Of a stretch of DNA of 33,528 bases, positions 7,087-14,735 are shown in pieces. The notes beneath the pieces were generated by a model that worked only from the letters and a program-made list of their open reading frames with translations, did not search any database and was not told the origin of the DNA. How positions within the stretch are numbered: position 1 is the first letter of the stretch; every line of letters begins with the position of its first letter. This DNA is from an uncultured bacterium (lineage in GTDB: Bacteria > Patescibacteriota > Minisyncoccia > Moranbacterales > GWC2-37-73). A program made the position numbers and the translations under genes. The stretch is taken from positions 1 through 33,528 of the forward strand of contig CAILTR010000115.1 of assembly GCA_903837175.1 (NCBI GenBank). The letters are read 5' to 3'.

Positions 7087-8230
7087 AGATAGAGAATTAC
7101 TTAAGAAAATTGCCTCTCAACAAAAACGGCACTGGGTGCGGATAACTCGTGCTTGTAATAATAGTTGTCTTTTTTGTCTTGATCGGGAAAATCAAAATGG
7201 CTCAATTTTTTCAATGGCAGAAATTGTTCTTGATTTAAAACGAGGTCTTAGTGAGGGGATTAAGCGGGTTGTTATTTCTGGCGGCGATCCAACTGTCCAT
7301 CCAGAATTAGTTAAAATTATTAGCAAAGCTAAGGACTTAGGCTACCAGCATGTGCAGATAATTACGAATGGAAGGATGTTGGCTTATGAAAAATTTGCAG
7401 TTGATTTAAAAAAGGCTGGCTTGGATGAGGTAACCCTTTCGCTACATAGTCACCTCGAAAAAGATTTTGAGGAGTTGACGGGAGTCAGAGGCAGTTATAG
7501 ACAAGCGATGCAAGGATTGCTTAACGCTCAAAAACAAGGATTTATCGTCAGTGTGGATATTGTTATCAATAAAATAAATTATAAAAAGCTCAAAGAAACT
7601 CTCCAATTTTTTATCCAGCTGGGGGTTAGCGAATTTGATTTGCTTTACCCAATTCCCTTTGGTAGCGCCTGGGAAAATCGAAAAAAACTTTTCTTTTCTC
7701 CCGAAAAAGCCCAAAGAGATCTTAGTAGGGCTTTTGCACTTTCTAAAAATAAGGCTTTATTTATTTGGACAAACAGATTGCCGGCTCAGTATTTGGAAGG
7801 TTTTGAAGATCTTATTCAAAATCCAATTAAAATCCATGACGAGGTTCGCGGAATGCAATTCGAATTGATACGCCTTATTGGGCGGGGAGCTCAATTGTCT
7901 TGCAAGGGTGAGCGCTGCCAGTATTGTTTTATGCAAAATTATTGTCAGGACTTGGTGGAACTTTTAGAAAAAAAAGCTTTAAGTTCTAAGGAGAACCCGG
8001 TATGCTTAAAAGCAAAGTTGGTAAAAAATGAAAAAACCCTTAATTTTAAGCTGGATAAGAATTTTACGCTGGAAAAATTTACAGACTTTTTTATTAAAAA
8101 TAGATATTTTGTAAAAAGTTTACGCTGTAAAAAGTGCAAATACGATAGTAAGTGCCAAGGCGTTTGGATAGAGGATGTAAGAAAAAAAGGTTTTTCGATA
8201 CTTAAGCCAAGACTTCAAAATGAAAACTGA
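7079..8230 (+). CDS. Radical SAM enzyme with two C-terminal Cys clusters, second tandem paralog
   Basis: The longest of the four (383 residues) has C26-x3-C30-x2-C33 (CNNSCLFC), SGGDPT instead of GGEPT, and LSLHSHLEKDFEELTG matching its neighbours. It carries two separate C-terminal Cys groups: SCKGERCQYCFMQNYC near 280-300, and RCKKCKYDSKCQGVW near 355-370. This suggests up to two auxiliary Fe-S clusters, as in SPASM proteins. It overlaps the upstream gene by 8 bases and the downstream gene by 11, so the three are almost certainly co-translated. The extra Cys group is a difference from the paralogs that may set its reaction or substrate. It could modify the precursor directly or work in a complex with its paralogs. 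Confidence 0.85.
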   Translation: MTKDRELLKKIASQQKRHWVRITRACNNSCLFCLDRENQNGSIFSMAEIVLDLKRGLSEGIKRVVISGGDPTVHPELVKIISKAKDLGYQHVQIITNGRMLAYEKFAVDLKKAGLDEVTLSLHSHLEKDFEELTGVRGSYRQAMQGLLNAQKQGFIVSVDIVINKINYKKLKETLQFFIQLGVSEFDLLYPIPFGSAWENRKKLFFSPEKAQRDLSRAFALSKNKALFIWTNRLPAQYLEGFEDLIQNPIKIHDEVRGMQFELIRLIGRGAQLSCKGERCQYCFMQNYCQDLVELLEKKALSSKENPVCLKAKLVKNEKTLNFKLDKNFTLEKFTDFFIKNRYFVKSLRCKKCKYDSKCQGVWIEDVRKKGFSILKPRLQNEN

Positions 8231-9164
8231 AAAAATTGAAACCTTACATGTCAGTGTGGGCTTTACTTGCAATAATTCATGTTTTTTTTGCATGGAATCA
8301 AATAAAAAACTGCGCTATGATACAGTTAAAAAATTCATTTCTTCTGACCACATGTATCGTGAAATGGATAAGCACAGGAATGTAAAAAAGATTGGCTTCG
8401 GCAGGGGTGAGCCAACCTTAAATCCTGATTTGCCAAAATATATTGCTTACGCAAAGAAAAAAGGTTTCTTGGAGATAGCGGTTATTAGTAACGGACGGCA
8501 ATATAAGGATAAAGAATTTTGTCGCAAACTTATCGAAAGTGGCGTTACTGAGTTTATTGTTTCATTGCATGGCCATACGAAAGAAATCCATGAAGTATTA
8601 ACTCGGGGCAAGGATAGTTTCCTGGAAACGACGCAAGGCTTAAAAAATCTTTCTGAGCTTAGACACCAGTTTAAATTTCGCATTGTTATAAGTCACGTGG
8701 TTACGAAAGTTAATTATAGGTTTATTGGGAATTTTCTTAAACTTATGCGAAACTTTACTATCAGCGAGATTTTATTGGGAGTGGTGAGACCTTATAATTG
8801 TGGTGGGATGAAAAAATTCTTTTTCGCACTAATGCCGAAATATAGCGAGGTCGCGAAAGAAATAGATCAGCTTTTTGAAAAAAATGCGAAGTTATTTTTT
8901 TCAAAGGAAGATGCTAATAAAAAGTACGTAATTATTAATGATATTCCAGCATGTTCCTCGAAGAAGCTGGTTGAACTGATAGGAATTAGAAGGGAGTGGG
9001 TCTCAGGAAATGATATAAAAGGCGAAGAATATGCAGATGGCCTGCCTAGGCTCAAAAGTATTAAATGCCAAAAATGTTTGTACGAAAAAATGTGTGGAGG
9101 AATATTTGAGAGCTATATTAACCACTATGGTTGGGATGAGTTTACGCCAGTTGTAAAAAAATAA
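8220..9164 (+). CDS. Radical SAM enzyme, third tandem paralog
   Basis: The 314-residue protein has C17-x3-C21-x2-C24 (CNNSCFFC) and a FGRGEPTLNP strand in which the usual GGEP is RGEP. The central VSLHGHTKEIHEVLT and the C-terminal CQKCLYEKMCGGIFESY and YGWDEFTPVV closely match the 6181 gene, so these two are the closest pair and probably arose by duplication. The start overlaps the end of the 7079 gene by 11 bases, and the next gene follows after 18 bases. The Gly-to-Arg change next to the SAM-binding Glu may affect cofactor binding, but the rest of the fold looks intact. Confidence 0.85.
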   Translation: MKTEKIETLHVSVGFTCNNSCFFCMESNKKLRYDTVKKFISSDHMYREMDKHRNVKKIGFGRGEPTLNPDLPKYIAYAKKKGFLEIAVISNGRQYKDKEFCRKLIESGVTEFIVSLHGHTKEIHEVLTRGKDSFLETTQGLKNLSELRHQFKFRIVISHVVTKVNYRFIGNFLKLMRNFTISEILLGVVRPYNCGGMKKFFFALMPKYSEVAKEIDQLFEKNAKLFFSKEDANKKYVIINDIPACSSKKLVELIGIRREWVSGNDIKGEEYADGLPRLKSIKCQKCLYEKMCGGIFESYINHYGWDEFTPVVKK

Positions 9165-9182
9165 TTAATAGAGAGTAATATT

Positions 9183-10121
9183 ATGGCTAAATTGGGTTAT
9201 ATTCAAGTAACAAGGCAGTGCAATCAAAAGTGTATTATTTGCTCAAATCCACCGACGGAAAAAAAACTTAGTTTAAAAAAGGCTAAGGAAAAAATTGATG
9301 AAATTAAAAGTGAAGGCGGAGAGGGCGTTATTATTACTGGCGGTGAGCCAACCCTCTATGAGAAGCTACTAGAGCTGATTGCTTATGCAGATGAGAAGGG
9401 GGTTTTTCCTAGAATTATTACCAATGGTCAGAAAATGGCAGATTTTAAATATGCAAAATCTTTAAAAATGGCAGGTTTGCAACATTTACATCTCTCAATT
9501 TATTCATATCGAGCAGATATCCAAGCCACTATTTCAGGAAATAAAGATTCCCTAACTAACATTGTAAAGACACTTAGTAATTTAAGGAAACTTGAGAGTA
9601 TAACGGTTGATATTAACATTGCTATTAGTAAACTTAATGCTGATCATTTATCCAAGACGGTGACTTGGCTAGTTACGGAGTATCCCTTTGCTGAGCATTT
9701 TGTTTTTAATAATTTGGATCCTTTCATGAATCGGGCTTCGGAAAATGCTCAGCACGTCGTCCCTCGGCTACGCGATTTTGAGTTAGAATTACATCGCGCT
9801 TTAAAAATCTTAACCGAGAAGAAGAAAACTTTTCGAGTTGAGCGTGTACCGCTCTGCTACCTGGCTGAGTTTGAATTTGCCTGCACTGAAACTCGAAAAA
9901 TTGTTAAAGAAGAATCCCGGACAGTTTACTTTCTAGATAAAAAGGGGAAGAGTACTCAAGATGAATGGAAAAGTGAAAAAACTAGTTGTTGCGATAAATG
10001 TAGTCTTGATGATATTTGCGCTGGACTTTATGGTTGGGGGAGATATTATTCTACTATCGAGCTAAGCCCAGTCTTTGTCGATAAAGCTGAAATTATTAAA
10101 AAAATAAAAAATGAAAAGTGA
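9183..10121 (+). CDS. HxsC-like radical SAM enzyme, fourth in the tandem
   Basis: The 312-residue protein has C13-x3-C17-x2-C20 followed by SNPP (CNQKCIICSNPP), then IITGGEPTLYEKL, RIITNGQKMAD, FAEHFVFNNLDP and VPLCYLAEFEF. The C-terminus has CCDKCSLDDICAGLYGW. From memory of the family, the CxxxCxxCS(Q/N)PP start, TGGEPTL strand, TNG(R/Q) and C-terminal C-x2-C-x5-C-x-G resemble HxsC, one of the two maturases of His-Xaa-Ser systems. That supports linking this run to the peptide at 146. It lacks the LHGH motif of the other three, having HLSIYSY instead. An SD-like GAGAGTAAT precedes the ATG, and the stop overlaps the next gene by 11 bases. Confidence 0.8.
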   Translation: MAKLGYIQVTRQCNQKCIICSNPPTEKKLSLKKAKEKIDEIKSEGGEGVIITGGEPTLYEKLLELIAYADEKGVFPRIITNGQKMADFKYAKSLKMAGLQHLHLSIYSYRADIQATISGNKDSLTNIVKTLSNLRKLESITVDINIAISKLNADHLSKTVTWLVTEYPFAEHFVFNNLDPFMNRASENAQHVVPRLRDFELELHRALKILTEKKKTFRVERVPLCYLAEFEFACTETRKIVKEESRTVYFLDKKGKSTQDEWKSEKTSCCDKCSLDDICAGLYGWGRYYSTIELSPVFVDKAEIIKKIKNEK

Positions 10122-11088
10122 ACTTTTAAATATTCTTTTTATTTTGCTTATTAGTATTCTTAGTTTTTTTATAATTAGAGATGATATTAAGCATAAGAAA
10201 ATAAAAAATAAATTTATTTTAGCCGGATTTTTTATTGGTTGCGGTTTGTTTTTAGTTGGCTTTTTAGTTGGCTTTGTTCAGCTTATTTATTTGCGAGATG
10301 TTTTGATAAATTTTTGTTTAGCGCTGACGGTGGCATATCTTTTTTGGCTAGCTGCTTTTTGGCCAGCTGGCGACGCTAAATTATTTGCTTTGTTTTCTTT
10401 TTTGCTGCCACTTCATTATTATTGGAAAAGTTACTTGCCATTTTTCCCGTCGATAATGCTGTTAGCTAATATTTTTATTTGTGTGTACATCGTTTTATTT
10501 TTACGTTCACTAATTTATTTGGTTCGTTTTATCTATAAAGAAAGAAAATTCTTATTCGATTTTCCCGAAAAGCTCAAAACTTTTTTTACAGCTAGCGTTT
10601 TCATCGCGCTTATTAAAAAAATCAAGCCGCTTGCTTTCGGCAGGAGCGTGCTTATGCTAGTTGGCATGCTGGTTATTGTGCCGTACCTTTTTAATTTAGG
10701 CTATGGGTCATGGAAGTCATCTTTGTGGGGCATCGGCATTTGGCTGGGGGCGATGCTTATTATAAAAAAATATATTACGGATAATGAATTCTATGTTGAA
10801 ACTGTGGATAACCTAAAAATTGGAACTTTGCCACTGATAACAGTAAAAGAGGTTAACCTTTTTTCAAAAGAATTTTTAAAGGAGTTGGGCCCCATGAGGG
10901 CGGAAGGAATAGATGAGGCGCAAATGACACTTATAAGAAAGAGGCTTAATTATAAGAAAATCAACACTATTAAGATTCAAAAAAATGAACCTTTCTCACC
11001 TTGGATTATCCTGGGTCTTCTGATGACTATAATTTTGAATGATAATATCATTCAGGTAATCAGCCGGGCGTTCACCCAATGGCGGTAA
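10111..11088 (+). CDS. A24 prepilin-type peptidase with C-terminal extension
   Basis: This is a polytopic membrane protein with about seven hydrophobic segments. The two catalytic aspartate motifs of type IV prepilin/preflagellin peptidases (family A24) are visible: RDDIKHKKIKNKFI after the first segment, and FWPAGDAKLFALFSF near residue 90. After the peptidase core, roughly 190 residues add further membrane segments, a cytoplasmic portion (VETVDNLKIGTLPL) and a C-terminal hydrophobic helix, making it longer than a minimal A24 enzyme (about 220-250). Its start overlaps the radical SAM gene by 11 bases, so it belongs to that operon. No pilin gene is in the window. Processing of the precursor's leader/hydrophobic segment is the inferred role; processing pilins encoded elsewhere is the alternative. 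Confidence 0.75.
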   Translation: MKSELLNILFILLISILSFFIIRDDIKHKKIKNKFILAGFFIGCGLFLVGFLVGFVQLIYLRDVLINFCLALTVAYLFWLAAFWPAGDAKLFALFSFLLPLHYYWKSYLPFFPSIMLLANIFICVYIVLFLRSLIYLVRFIYKERKFLFDFPEKLKTFFTASVFIALIKKIKPLAFGRSVLMLVGMLVIVPYLFNLGYGSWKSSLWGIGIWLGAMLIIKKYITDNEFYVETVDNLKIGTLPLITVKEVNLFSKEFLKELGPMRAEGIDEAQMTLIRKRLNYKKINTIKIQKNEPFSPWIILGLLMTIILNDNIIQVISRAFTQWR

Positions 11089-11116
11089 ATTTAAGAAAAC
11101 GGGGTTGACAGTCATT

Positions 11117-11144
11117 TTGTTTTTAGCTGTTATTGTGCTATAAT
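11117..11144 (+). promoter_or_regulatory. Extended -10 promoter for the exported-protein genes
   Basis: TGCTATAAT (TATAAT at 11139-11144) has an extended -10 TG and a weak TTGTTT 16 bases upstream. A perfect TTGACA at 11105 is too far (28 bases) to pair with it. The start of transcription would be near 11151, about 45 bases before the ATG at 11195. The same TGTGCTATAATA core recurs before the exonuclease gene near 30361. Confidence 0.55.
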
Positions 11145-11194
11145 AAATTTAATTAAAAAAGTTTCTTTAGCTATCTTTTAAAAAATATAAATGT

Positions 11195-12073
11195 ATGTGG
11201 AATGAAAAAAAGAGTTTAGCGAAGTGGGTATTTATTGGAAGCTTATTTTTTATTTTCTTATGTGTTCCTGCTAGTAGGAGTAATGCAAATTCTCTAATGA
11301 GTGTTAGTATGTGTTCTTCAATTGATACGATTACACAAGGAGATACAACACAACCAGTGATTTCCTGGACGAGTTCAGGCGCTGATCGAGGAAGTTGTAC
11401 TGTTTCAGCTAATCTGCCAGCCCCAGCTGTCATTACTGTGCCTGGAGGTGCATGTACTGTTGTTAGGCAGTTTATTTTTTCTAGTTATTCTTGCAGTAAT
11501 GGAGCTACGCCCCGTGTGACAGGAGGCTTCGGTTGGTTTGGTGGGATTTGTAGTTGTCCAGCGGTGAGCTATTCAGCGTCTAGTCAATCAGCTGTGACCT
11601 TGCCTACCCCTGCAGCCACGACGACTTATTCAGTTAACTGTAGGCGAGCCGGAGCTGATGGCCGGGGAGGGTATTATAGTAATACTGCTTGCGCTACGGT
11701 TACAGTTAAGCCATTTGTTTGCCCTCAGAACTGTATGCCTGCTAATGAAGTTTGTCTTGGTACGCCGTATAATGATACTAATTGTAATAAATATTGTGGA
11801 ATCGGTACCAAGCCGGTTACTTTTGATAATAATACTTATGAATGCACAGCAAACTCGGATAATTGTACTACTGCCACTTGTGGTCAAATATATCCTTTAA
11901 ATCCGATTTGTAGTGCGACTAGGCAATGCAGGGCAGCGGATGGAAGCTACCAAAAGGATTATACGTTAGGTGCGGTTGCTTGTGAATCTCATGGCACTTC
12001 TTGTCCTACGGATGCAATTTGCCGTGGTTGTTTGCTACAAGCGAACGGTTGGACAGAAATACAACCTCAATAA
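11195..12073 (+). CDS. Secreted Cys-rich protein with WxEIxP C-terminal motif
   Basis: A Sec signal peptide (basic MWNEKKSLAKW, hydrophobic VFIGSLFFIFLCV, likely cleavage after RSNA) leads into a beta-rich domain with ISWTSSGA and PAATTTYSVNC, an Ig-like pattern seen in exported proteins of these bacteria. The second half is very Cys-rich (CPQNCMPANEVC, NCNKYCG, CTTATCG). The last 35 residues, ACESHGTSC...CRGC...WTEIQP, match the C-terminus of the vWA protein at 12709. It is the first gene after the promoter at 11117. No catalytic motif is seen. A structural or adhesive surface role is the simplest reading. Confidence 0.7.
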   Translation: MWNEKKSLAKWVFIGSLFFIFLCVPASRSNANSLMSVSMCSSIDTITQGDTTQPVISWTSSGADRGSCTVSANLPAPAVITVPGGACTVVRQFIFSSYSCSNGATPRVTGGFGWFGGICSCPAVSYSASSQSAVTLPTPAATTTYSVNCRRAGADGRGGYYSNTACATVTVKPFVCPQNCMPANEVCLGTPYNDTNCNKYCGIGTKPVTFDNNTYECTANSDNCTTATCGQIYPLNPICSATRQCRAADGSYQKDYTLGAVACESHGTSCPTDAICRGCLLQANGWTEIQPQ

Positions 12074-12163
12074 AGATAAAATATACATACCAGTTGGACT
12101 GTGGGAAGATTGGTTTCTTTAAGCACTGAAAAAAATTGATATAAAAATAAAAAAGCTAAAGCT

Positions 12164-12673
12164 ATGGAAAAAGAATTTAAAAAATGGGGTTATGTAATTG
12201 CAATATGCTTAATTCTAATTTTAACTGCAGTTTATTTTATCAGTCATTTTAAAAATGGAGAGCAGACAGTTGTTGATATTTCTTCAAATAAAAACTCAAC
12301 AACCTTGAAAGGTGGGTCTACTGGGGAAACAAAAGCACTTCAGTCGATGGTTGTTTCTGTTGGCGGAGAGGTAATGGTTGTCGACGGTGATATTTTTTCC
12401 ATTAAAAATGAAGACGTTAGTAATGGCGAATTAAAAGTCGTAAAAATAAAAATCACTGGCAAGGTTACGAAATACGATGGTACTTATAATAAACAGGGAG
12501 GCTTTGACGAGAAAGGCAGTAAAGAGCTTGGCGCTACTGAAATAAAAGTTGGCGAACGGGCTAGTGTTACCTTAGTTGAACCAGTTGGAATAATAGAGCT
12601 TTATAATAATATCCTTCCTTCAGCCGCTACTACCGTTATGCCCGCAATGCCAGCTGGTAATAAACCTCTATAG
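12164..12673 (+). CDS. Small membrane-anchored protein, probable OB-like outside domain
   Basis: The family is not recognised. The N-terminus is a single membrane anchor (GYVIAICLILILTAVYFIS) after a basic MEKEFKK. After a polar linker, about 90 residues of beta-strands alternate (VVSVGGEVMVVDGDIFSIK, LKVVKIKITGKVTKYDGTY, EIKVGERASVTLVEP), a pattern like small OB-fold or DUF5666-type domains. It has no cysteines in the outside part, unlike its neighbours. It lies between the two Cys-rich exported proteins, 91 bases after one and 36 before the other, and is probably co-expressed. It may be an assembly or anchoring factor for them; this is a guess from position. Confidence 0.6.
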   Translation: MEKEFKKWGYVIAICLILILTAVYFISHFKNGEQTVVDISSNKNSTTLKGGSTGETKALQSMVVSVGGEVMVVDGDIFSIKNEDVSNGELKVVKIKITGKVTKYDGTYNKQGGFDEKGSKELGATEIKVGERASVTLVEPVGIIELYNNILPSAATTVMPAMPAGNKPL

Positions 12674-12708
12674 TTTTTTCCTGATGCCACTTTTAATTAT
12701 ATACAAAA

Positions 12709-14082
12709 ATGAAAAAAATATTAGCTAGTTTCTTTATCTTGGTCTTAATGTCTCTTTCGAGCAATGCACAAGCGGCTTGCACTGCTCAATTACAAGCGGC
12801 TACCTTTAGCATAACCGAGGTCAATAAGGTATACACGGAAGGTGATACGATAAAGACAGCCCTTTCCTTTAAATTCAATGACAGTGCCACCACCACCACA
12901 GGAAGGCCTTTGCGCGTGGTTTTAGTAATGGATCGGTCTGGCTCAATGGGTGGTTCGGAGGATGCAGCCGCAGTCTCAACGCCTGTCTCTGGTTTTCGTA
13001 GAAAAACCACAACTACTGTAACTCCAACGGGAGATATCAAATTAGCAGCAGCTAAGCGGGCCTTAATTGCGGCTGTGGAAAAAATAAAAAAAGGAGCCCC
13101 TGGAAGTCAGGTTGCACTGGTAAGCTATGCCACAACAGTTACGATTGATAGTGGCTTTACGAGTGATTTCGACGGCGTGATCAACCAGATAAGTAATCTT
13201 ACCGCCGCTGGGAATACCTCAATTGGCGGAGGCTTGGCTGCGGCTGGAGCTGGATACCCAATAGGTAGTGGAGTCATGCAATCACTCGATCTCGACCAAG
13301 CTCATAGGAGAGTTATTATTGTAGCCTCGGATGGACTTGAAAACACTGCGCCGTTAATCTCCCAGGTGACTGAAACGACACAAACGATACCTGCTGATGT
13401 TACGGTTTATTCTATTGGAATTGGTAATAAAATTGATAGCACTAAAATGAAATCAATGGGAAACTATGGGAATAAAAAAGGAAAATATTACTCTGTGGGC
13501 GATGTAGCAAGATTAACCTCAATTTTTGAAAATATAATAACCGTAGAACAATCTGTTGGGGCGGATACTCTTCAGGTAGCCCTCAGTAGGCCCAACGATT
13601 CAGCTGTGGAAATAACTGGTGCAACGGGGGGAGTTATTACTGGAAATGGCAATAACGTTACTTGGAATTTTGACCATGTGGCGAGCGACCAGATTTTCTC
13701 GTTGCCCTTGGATTTTTTAGCTAAACAAGCTGGAATGGGGATACCCCTAAATAATACAACGCTTATCTTCTCCTATGCCAGAGGGGTGGCAAGTTGCAAT
13801 TCAACAGCTAATGTAGTAGTCCAGGGAGTTGATATTTTACCGGGTAAATCAAATTATTCATGTAAACAAGAAATTTTTAAATGTGCTAGTGATCAAGCTT
13901 GTAATTATACGAAAAATTCAACACCCTTATGTGTTAAGGTAACGCCCGCTAAGCACTCAACTGAATACGTAGATGCTGCTATTTGTGAATCAAATGGGGC
14001 TAGTTGTGGAGCTGTCGTTAAAACCGTTTGTAATGATAATTGTGGAAGAAGTATGGGTACTTGGAAAGAGATTGGACCATAA
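12709..14082 (+). CDS. Secreted von Willebrand factor A domain protein with Cys-rich C-terminus
   Basis: A signal peptide (MKKILASFFILVLMSLSSNAQA, cleavage before ACT) precedes a vWA domain with a complete MIDAS: VLVMDRSGSMGG (DxSxS), the Thr-bearing NTSIGGGLAAA, and IIVASDGLEN. vWA domains bind a divalent cation and protein ligands, so an adhesion or surface-assembly role is likely. After the vWA and a beta-rich region, the last 85 residues are Cys-rich. They end CESNGASC...CNDNCG...TWKEIGP, matching the C-terminus of the protein at 11195 (CESHGTSC...CRGC...WTEIQP). A strong terminator follows. In an episymbiotic lineage such a protein could contact the host cell; that is inference. Confidence 0.85.
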   Translation: MKKILASFFILVLMSLSSNAQAACTAQLQAATFSITEVNKVYTEGDTIKTALSFKFNDSATTTTGRPLRVVLVMDRSGSMGGSEDAAAVSTPVSGFRRKTTTTVTPTGDIKLAAAKRALIAAVEKIKKGAPGSQVALVSYATTVTIDSGFTSDFDGVINQISNLTAAGNTSIGGGLAAAGAGYPIGSGVMQSLDLDQAHRRVIIVASDGLENTAPLISQVTETTQTIPADVTVYSIGIGNKIDSTKMKSMGNYGNKKGKYYSVGDVARLTSIFENIITVEQSVGADTLQVALSRPNDSAVEITGATGGVITGNGNNVTWNFDHVASDQIFSLPLDFLAKQAGMGIPLNNTTLIFSYARGVASCNSTANVVVQGVDILPGKSNYSCKQEIFKCASDQACNYTKNSTPLCVKVTPAKHSTEYVDAAICESNGASCGAVVKTVCNDNCGRSMGTWKEIGP

Positions 14083-14106
14083 ATCATTCAAACATTCGAA
14101 CATCTA

Positions 14107-14137
14107 AGCAAGGGGGATTTTCCTCCTTGCTTTTTTT
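14107..14137 (+). terminator. Rho-independent terminator after the vWA gene
   Basis: AGCAAGGGGGA pairs with TCCTCCTTGCT (one mismatch) around a TTT loop and runs into seven T residues, 25 bases after the vWA stop. It closes the exported-protein unit and separates it from the nrd module. Confidence 0.85.
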
Positions 14138-14172
14138 GTTATCTTTTAGATGCTTAAATGATGATTTTGCAG

Positions 14173-14245
14173 TTATTATCTAGCAAAGTGAGGGAAATTA
14201 ATTTGCCAGCTGGCGAATTAATTTCCGGATGAGCGACGATAATAA
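14173..14245. repeat. Nested palindrome in the vWA-nrdR spacer
   Basis: A 34-bp palindrome (14193-14226) with centre GCCAGCTGGC and arms GGAAATTAATT / AATTAATTTCC has one mismatched pair. It is enclosed by a second pair, TTATTATC (14173-14180) and GATAATAA (14238-14245). It has no T-run and is too long for a simple terminator. It may be a small palindromic mobile repeat or a structured RNA. Confidence 0.7.
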
Positions 14246-14311
14246 AAGATTTAACACCTCGCCAGTTTTATCAGTGTGAGCTCGAAAGGGTATAGGGCCT
14301 GCCTGCCAGCC

Positions 14312-14349
14312 TGTCTGCCGATAGGCAGGCTTGTCTGCCGATAGGCAGG
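14312..14349. repeat. Tandem pair of CTGCCgataGGCAG hairpin units
   Basis: Two copies of TGTCTGCCGATAGGCAGG lie 20 bases apart (14312-14329 and 14332-14349), flanked by further CCTGCC/GGCAGG fragments. A degenerate copy of the same element sits inside comEC near 25164. This kind of GGCAGG palindrome is common in CPR intergenic DNA. Function unknown. Apart from this, the 14193 palindrome, the promoter and the NrdR box, I see no gene in 14138-14735. Confidence 0.8.
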
Positions 14350-14509
14350 TAGGCGCAGACTTACTCTGGGGGTATTAAATATCTCTTTACCTTTGTTTGA
14401 GTGAAATAATAAAATGTTTAATGATTGTATGATTGCATATTTAAATGACTAAAGGTTTAGCTACATATACGCTGTGGATAACTGGAAAAAAAGGCTCAAC
14501 TGAGCTCAC

Positions 14510-14537
14510 TTGGCAAATATTTGACTTGTGGTATAAT
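14510..14537 (+). promoter_or_regulatory. Strong promoter of the nrdR-nrdD region
   Basis: TTGGCA (14510-14515) and an extended -10, TGGTATAAT (TATAAT 14532-14537), are 16 bases apart, close to the sigma70 consensus. The start of transcription falls near 14544, directly beside the NrdR box at 14549. The leader to the nrdR ATG is about 190 bases. Confidence 0.75.
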
Positions 14538-14548
14538 GGACTAATGAT

Positions 14549-14564
14549 ACACAAGATGTAGTGT
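14549..14564. promoter_or_regulatory. NrdR box (operator)
   Basis: ACACAAGATGTAGTGT is a 16-bp palindrome matching the known NrdR box pattern ACAC-(AT-rich)8-GTGT. It sits just after the predicted transcription start, where NrdR binding would block the promoter. NrdR usually binds two boxes. The only other palindrome nearby, CAAATATTTG at 14514-14523 over the -35, is a weak match at a centre distance of 38. This implies nrdR represses itself and probably the nrdD genes behind it. Confidence 0.8.
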
Positions 14565-14693
14565 AAAAACTTAAAAATTTCATAAAGTTGAAAGTTTATA
14601 AAGTTATAAGGTAAAGCTTAAAATAAGCCTTAAAAATGGAATTTTGAATTTAAAATTTTGAATTTAAATTGAGTCATTATTGAGTTTTGATTT

Positions 14694-14721
14694 AATTAGA
14701 AATTAGAAATTAGAAATTAGA
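14694..14721. repeat. Tandem AATTAGA repeat before nrdR
   Basis: Four perfect copies of the heptamer AATTAGA end 14 bases before the nrdR start codon, within the leader RNA. Such AT-rich heptamer tracts recur in other spacers of this window. Confidence 0.9.
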
Positions 14722-14735
14722 AATTTAGTAATCTC

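Noticed and set aside
11105-11144. TTGACA at 11105 as the -35 for the TATAAT at 11139
   Set aside because: The spacing of 28 bases is too long; the extended -10 is the better explanation.
11167-11887. Reverse-strand ORFs over the Cys-rich secreted gene
   Set aside because: They are mirror frames of a gene with a clear signal peptide and repeated Cys pattern.
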